A stretch of DNA of 8,728 nucleotides from Saprospiraceae bacterium. Its GTDB lineage: Bacteria; Bacteroidota; Bacteroidia; Chitinophagales; Saprospiraceae. Of this stretch, positions 6,900-8,728 are shown one piece after another; the stretch's first letter is position 1; each line of letters starts with the position of its first letter. The notes below the pieces were generated by a model. That model was not told where the DNA came from, made no database searches, and saw only the letters and a program-made list of their open reading frames with translations. A program made the position numbers and the translations under genes. The stretch is from NCBI GenBank assembly GCA_023299965.1, contig JALZVN010000161.1, forward strand, positions 1-8,728, given 5' to 3'.

Positions 6900-8459
6900 A
6901 TGAAAAGAAGATCTTTTTTAAGAAATACAACCGCTTTTGCATTGCCTACGCTATTGGGAGGAATGCAAGTCACGGCCTCTGCCGCCCAAAGAATGGCAGC
7001 TCTTATCAATGAAGAATCAGATAGAGTATTAGTGCTGATAGATTTGAATGGTGGAAATGATGGACTCAATACCTTTGTTCCATTAGATGGATATGACAAT
7101 CTAGCCAATGCTAGACCACATGTAATGATACCACAATCCAAATTGATCTCCCTTACAGATACCATCAGTCTGCATCCAGAATTGCAGGGCATCAAAAATC
7201 TTTATGACAATGCCAACTTGAAAGTAATCCAAGGAGTAGGATATCCAAATCAAAATAGATCTCACTTTAGATCTGCGGACATTTGGAACTCTGCGTCAGA
7301 CACAGATGTCTTTAAACCTACGGGTTGGCTAGGTAGATATCTAGATGACAACTTTCCTGGATTTCCCGAAGACTATCCTAATAGTGACTACCGACATCCA
7401 TTTGCTATCACCATGGGTAAATCTATTTCAGGTACCTGCCAAGGCGAAGAATCAAATTTCAGTCTGGCAATCCTCAACTCCAACGATATTGGCGGATTGA
7501 GTACGGGTATAGAAACTGAATTTACAGACGACTACTATGGTAAAGAACTGGCTTTTCTAGTAGACACCTTCAAAAAAACGAATGCCTATGCAGAGCCTGT
7601 GATTGAGGCCGTAGAGAATGGCAACTCTCTTTCTAATGCCTATCCAGAGACCGCTCTTGGCCATCAGCTACAAGTCGTAGCGCGCATGATATCTGGAGGA
7701 TTAAAAACTAAAATATATGTCCTCAAACTGGGCGGTTTTGATACCCATGCAGATCAAGTTGTAGATGGAGATACTACACAAGGAGAACATGCAGAACTGC
7801 TTTCAAATCTATCTCAGAGTATAGAAGCTTTTCAAAATGACTTGAAAGCTTTAGGCTTAGAAAAAAGAGTACTTGGGATGACCTTCTCAGAGTTTGGTAG
7901 AAAGATTATCTCCAATGCTGGATTAGGAACAGATCATGGTACTGCTGCACCGATGATGATCTTTGGAGATTGTGTCATACCTGGCATTACTGGTGCCAAT
8001 CCTGAAATAGCAGACCAAGTAGATATCGATGAAGGAGTACCTATGCAATACGATTTCAGATCTGTATATGGCTCTGTTTTGATGGACTGGTTCAAAGTAC
8101 CAGAGGAAAAAGTTAAGACTTTACTCACTCCAGATTTTCAATACATACCGATACTTGGAGAGTGCCTGATTCCAAATAGCACAAGAGAAATAGATAGACA
8201 ACTGAGATTGACGGCCAAGCCGAATCCATTTTCGAATAACCTCATCATCGAACTAACCCTTACAGAAAAGGCAAGCATAAAAATGGACCTTTCAGATGTG
8301 CAAGGCAAACTGATCAGAAACATTGGAGGACGAACATTGCAAGCGGGCACCCATGAAGTAAACATCGAAGGACATGACTTAGCTGCAGGTATTTATTTTG
8401 TTCGTATCCAAATAGGTAACGAAAGCAAAGCCATCAGGCTAGTAAAATCTAACCATTGA
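6900..8459 (+). CDS. DUF1501 protein with Tat signal and C-terminal T9SS sorting domain
   Basis: This 519-residue protein has three parts. Residues 1-28 form a twin-arginine signal (K-R-R-S-F-L-R at 2-8, then a weakly hydrophobic stretch to A-S-A at 26-28). Residues 40 to about 420 are a DUF1501 domain (PF07394, alkaline phosphatase/sulfatase-like superfamily): 'VLIDLNGGNDGLNTFVP' at 45-61, 'RSHFRSADIW' at 120-129, 'GGFDTHADQ' at 278-286, 'FSEFGRK' at 329-335 and 'GTDHGTAAPMMIFG' at 343-356. Asp281, His283, Asp345 and His346 are plausible metal ligands by family analogy. Residues 438-517 are a T9SS type A sorting domain: 'KPNPF' at 440-444, 'DVQGKLIR' at 466-473, 'LAAGIYFVRI' at 494-503 and a basic end, so the protein should be folded, cross the outer membrane and be released or anchored on the surface. 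It follows DUF1800 by 3 bases. A hydrolase acting on a sulfated or phosphorylated surface polymer is conceivable but unproven. Confidence 0.94.
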   Translation: MKRRSFLRNTTAFALPTLLGGMQVTASAAQRMAALINEESDRVLVLIDLNGGNDGLNTFVPLDGYDNLANARPHVMIPQSKLISLTDTISLHPELQGIKNLYDNANLKVIQGVGYPNQNRSHFRSADIWNSASDTDVFKPTGWLGRYLDDNFPGFPEDYPNSDYRHPFAITMGKSISGTCQGEESNFSLAILNSNDIGGLSTGIETEFTDDYYGKELAFLVDTFKKTNAYAEPVIEAVENGNSLSNAYPETALGHQLQVVARMISGGLKTKIYVLKLGGFDTHADQVVDGDTTQGEHAELLSNLSQSIEAFQNDLKALGLEKRVLGMTFSEFGRKIISNAGLGTDHGTAAPMMIFGDCVIPGITGANPEIADQVDIDEGVPMQYDFRSVYGSVLMDWFKVPEEKVKTLLTPDFQYIPILGECLIPNSTREIDRQLRLTAKPNPFSNNLIIELTLTEKASIKMDLSDVQGKLIRNIGGRTLQAGTHEVNIEGHDLAAGIYFVRIQIGNESKAIRLVKSNH

Positions 8460-8516
8460 AAATATAACCTAATCAAAAAACGCGGAAAGGATAGTAAGGA
8501 GGCGAGGAACGAAGCC

Positions 8517-8554
8517 GTGTATGGCTTGCCTCTTTTTCGAGGCAAGCCATACAC
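8517..8554. repeat. Perfect 16-bp hairpin within the structured element
   Basis: GTGTATGGCTTGCCTC at 8517-8532 is the exact reverse complement of GAGGCAAGCCATACAC at 8539-8554, with a six-base loop TTTTTC. This is the strongest secondary structure in the window. There is no T-run directly after either arm, so it is not a standard intrinsic terminator, although it could stop or stabilise transcripts from either convergent gene. Confidence 0.9.
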
Positions 8555-8584
8555 CGAAACGAAGTGTAGTCCTGCATAGCCTGG

Positions 8585-8603
8585 TCCCGATTTTTCATCG
8601 GGA
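8585..8603. repeat. Second hairpin, 7-bp stem
   Basis: TCCCGAT at 8585-8591 pairs with ATCGGGA at 8597-8603 around a TTTTC loop. One further G-U pair is possible at 8584/8604 in a plus-strand RNA. The loop resembles that of the larger hairpin 30 bases away. For a transcript of the minus-strand gene at the right edge it lies about 20 bases past the stop codon, so it could protect the 3' end of that mRNA. No T-run follows it in either direction. Confidence 0.7.
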
Positions 8604-8624
8604 TGCGCCCAAAAAATAATTCTA

Positions 8625-8728
8625 TTACAACTTAACAAATCTTTTAGCCACTACACCCGCCTCACTTTGCAACACTAGCATATATAATCCTGCATCTAAA
8701 TGACGCACATCAATTTGGCTTTTTTGCT
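8625..8728 (-). CDS. C-terminal end of a T9SS-sorted protein, cut off by the right window edge
   Basis: Reading leftward from the edge, one frame gives 33 residues ending in a TAA at 8625-8627. They include 'IDVRHLDAGLYMLVL', then 'VVAKRFVKL' and stop. This is the last part of a T9SS type A sorting domain: the 'L-x-x-G-x-Y' strand, a final strand, then a short basic tail ending K-L. The body of the protein and its function lie outside the window. It is convergent with the DUF1501 gene, whose own sorting domain ends on the other side of the structured element. The fragment is short, but the motif match and stop position are characteristic. The other two frames on this strand contain early stops. 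Confidence 0.75.
   Translation of the reverse strand, partial: QKSQIDVRHLDAGLYMLVLQSEAGVVAKRFVKL

Larger units (their letters stand above)
8475..8616 (-). repeat. Structured intergenic element, probable dispersed Bacteroidota palindromic repeat
   Basis: About 140 bases in the convergent gap are visibly richer in G+C than their surroundings and bounded on both sides by six A's (8475-8480 and 8611-8616). Read on the minus strand, the element begins T6-GGGCGC, has a short hairpin (8585-8603), then 'CCAGGCTATGCAGGAC', a long perfect hairpin (8517-8554), and ends CCGCG-T6. From memory, Bacteroidota genomes carry many dispersed elements with this plan: GGGCG start, a GGCTAT box, a variable hairpin and a C-rich end. 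The copy number here cannot be seen from one window. A direct repeat AACGAAG (8508-8514 and 8558-8564) flanks the main hairpin. It contains no credible gene. Confidence 0.6.

Noticed and set aside
8517..8554. Standard rho-independent terminator for the DUF1501 operon
   Set aside because: The stem is strong, but it is followed by CGAAACG rather than a T-run, and the T-run of the minus strand lies about 36 bases away. A terminator role is possible but not shown, so it is listed as a hairpin.
8393..8638. Minus-strand frame of 81 codons across the structured element
   Set aside because: It runs through both hairpins and into the end of the DUF1501 gene. Its sequence is explained by the repeat element, and it has no credible start context or domain.

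Overview
The window looks like chromosomal DNA of an AT-rich Bacteroidota, most likely a Saprospiria-like or flavobacteria-like lineage. Three things point that way. Two proteins end in a type IX secretion system (T9SS) type A sorting domain. A very long secreted protein carries the cysteine-bearing 'GCFxLS' repeats that I associate with large Bacteroidota surface proteins. Start codons have A-rich leaders rather than clear Shine-Dalgarno sites. I see no rRNA, tRNA, CRISPR array, insertion sequence or phage gene.

Layout. (1) Positions 1-2553, minus strand: the N-terminal 851 residues of a secreted repeat protein that runs off the left edge. It has a signal peptide, seven complete repeats of about 114 residues and the start of an eighth. 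(2) Positions 2719-3423, plus: a classical short-chain dehydrogenase/reductase with an intact active site. (3) Positions 3426-5213, minus: glycerol-3-phosphate dehydrogenase (glpD), tail-to-tail with the SDR gene and only 2 bases between the stop codons. Its true start is probably downstream of the longest possible one. (4) Positions 5214-5339: a divergent promoter region containing a perfect 10-bp inverted repeat. (5) Positions 5340-8459, plus: a two-gene operon, DUF1800 then DUF1501, 3 bases apart. The DUF1501 protein has a twin-arginine signal at its N terminus and a T9SS sorting domain at its C terminus. The DUF1800 protein has no export signal and cannot be extended upstream to gain one. 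(6) Positions 8475-8616: a compact, GC-richer structured element with two perfect hairpins, in a convergent gap. It resembles a dispersed palindromic repeat of Bacteroidota. (7) Positions 8625-8728, minus: the last 33 residues of another T9SS-type protein, entering from the right edge.

How the genes relate. The window combines housekeeping metabolism (glpD feeding glycerol 3-phosphate electrons to the quinone pool, and an SDR of unknown substrate) with cell-surface export. Three of the six genes encode probable secreted proteins. The DUF1800/DUF1501 pair is a widely conserved but poorly understood couple. Here its predicted cell locations do not match, and the double Tat/T9SS targeting of the DUF1501 member is the most interesting functional puzzle. 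The structured element at 8475-8616 is the most interesting non-coding signal.
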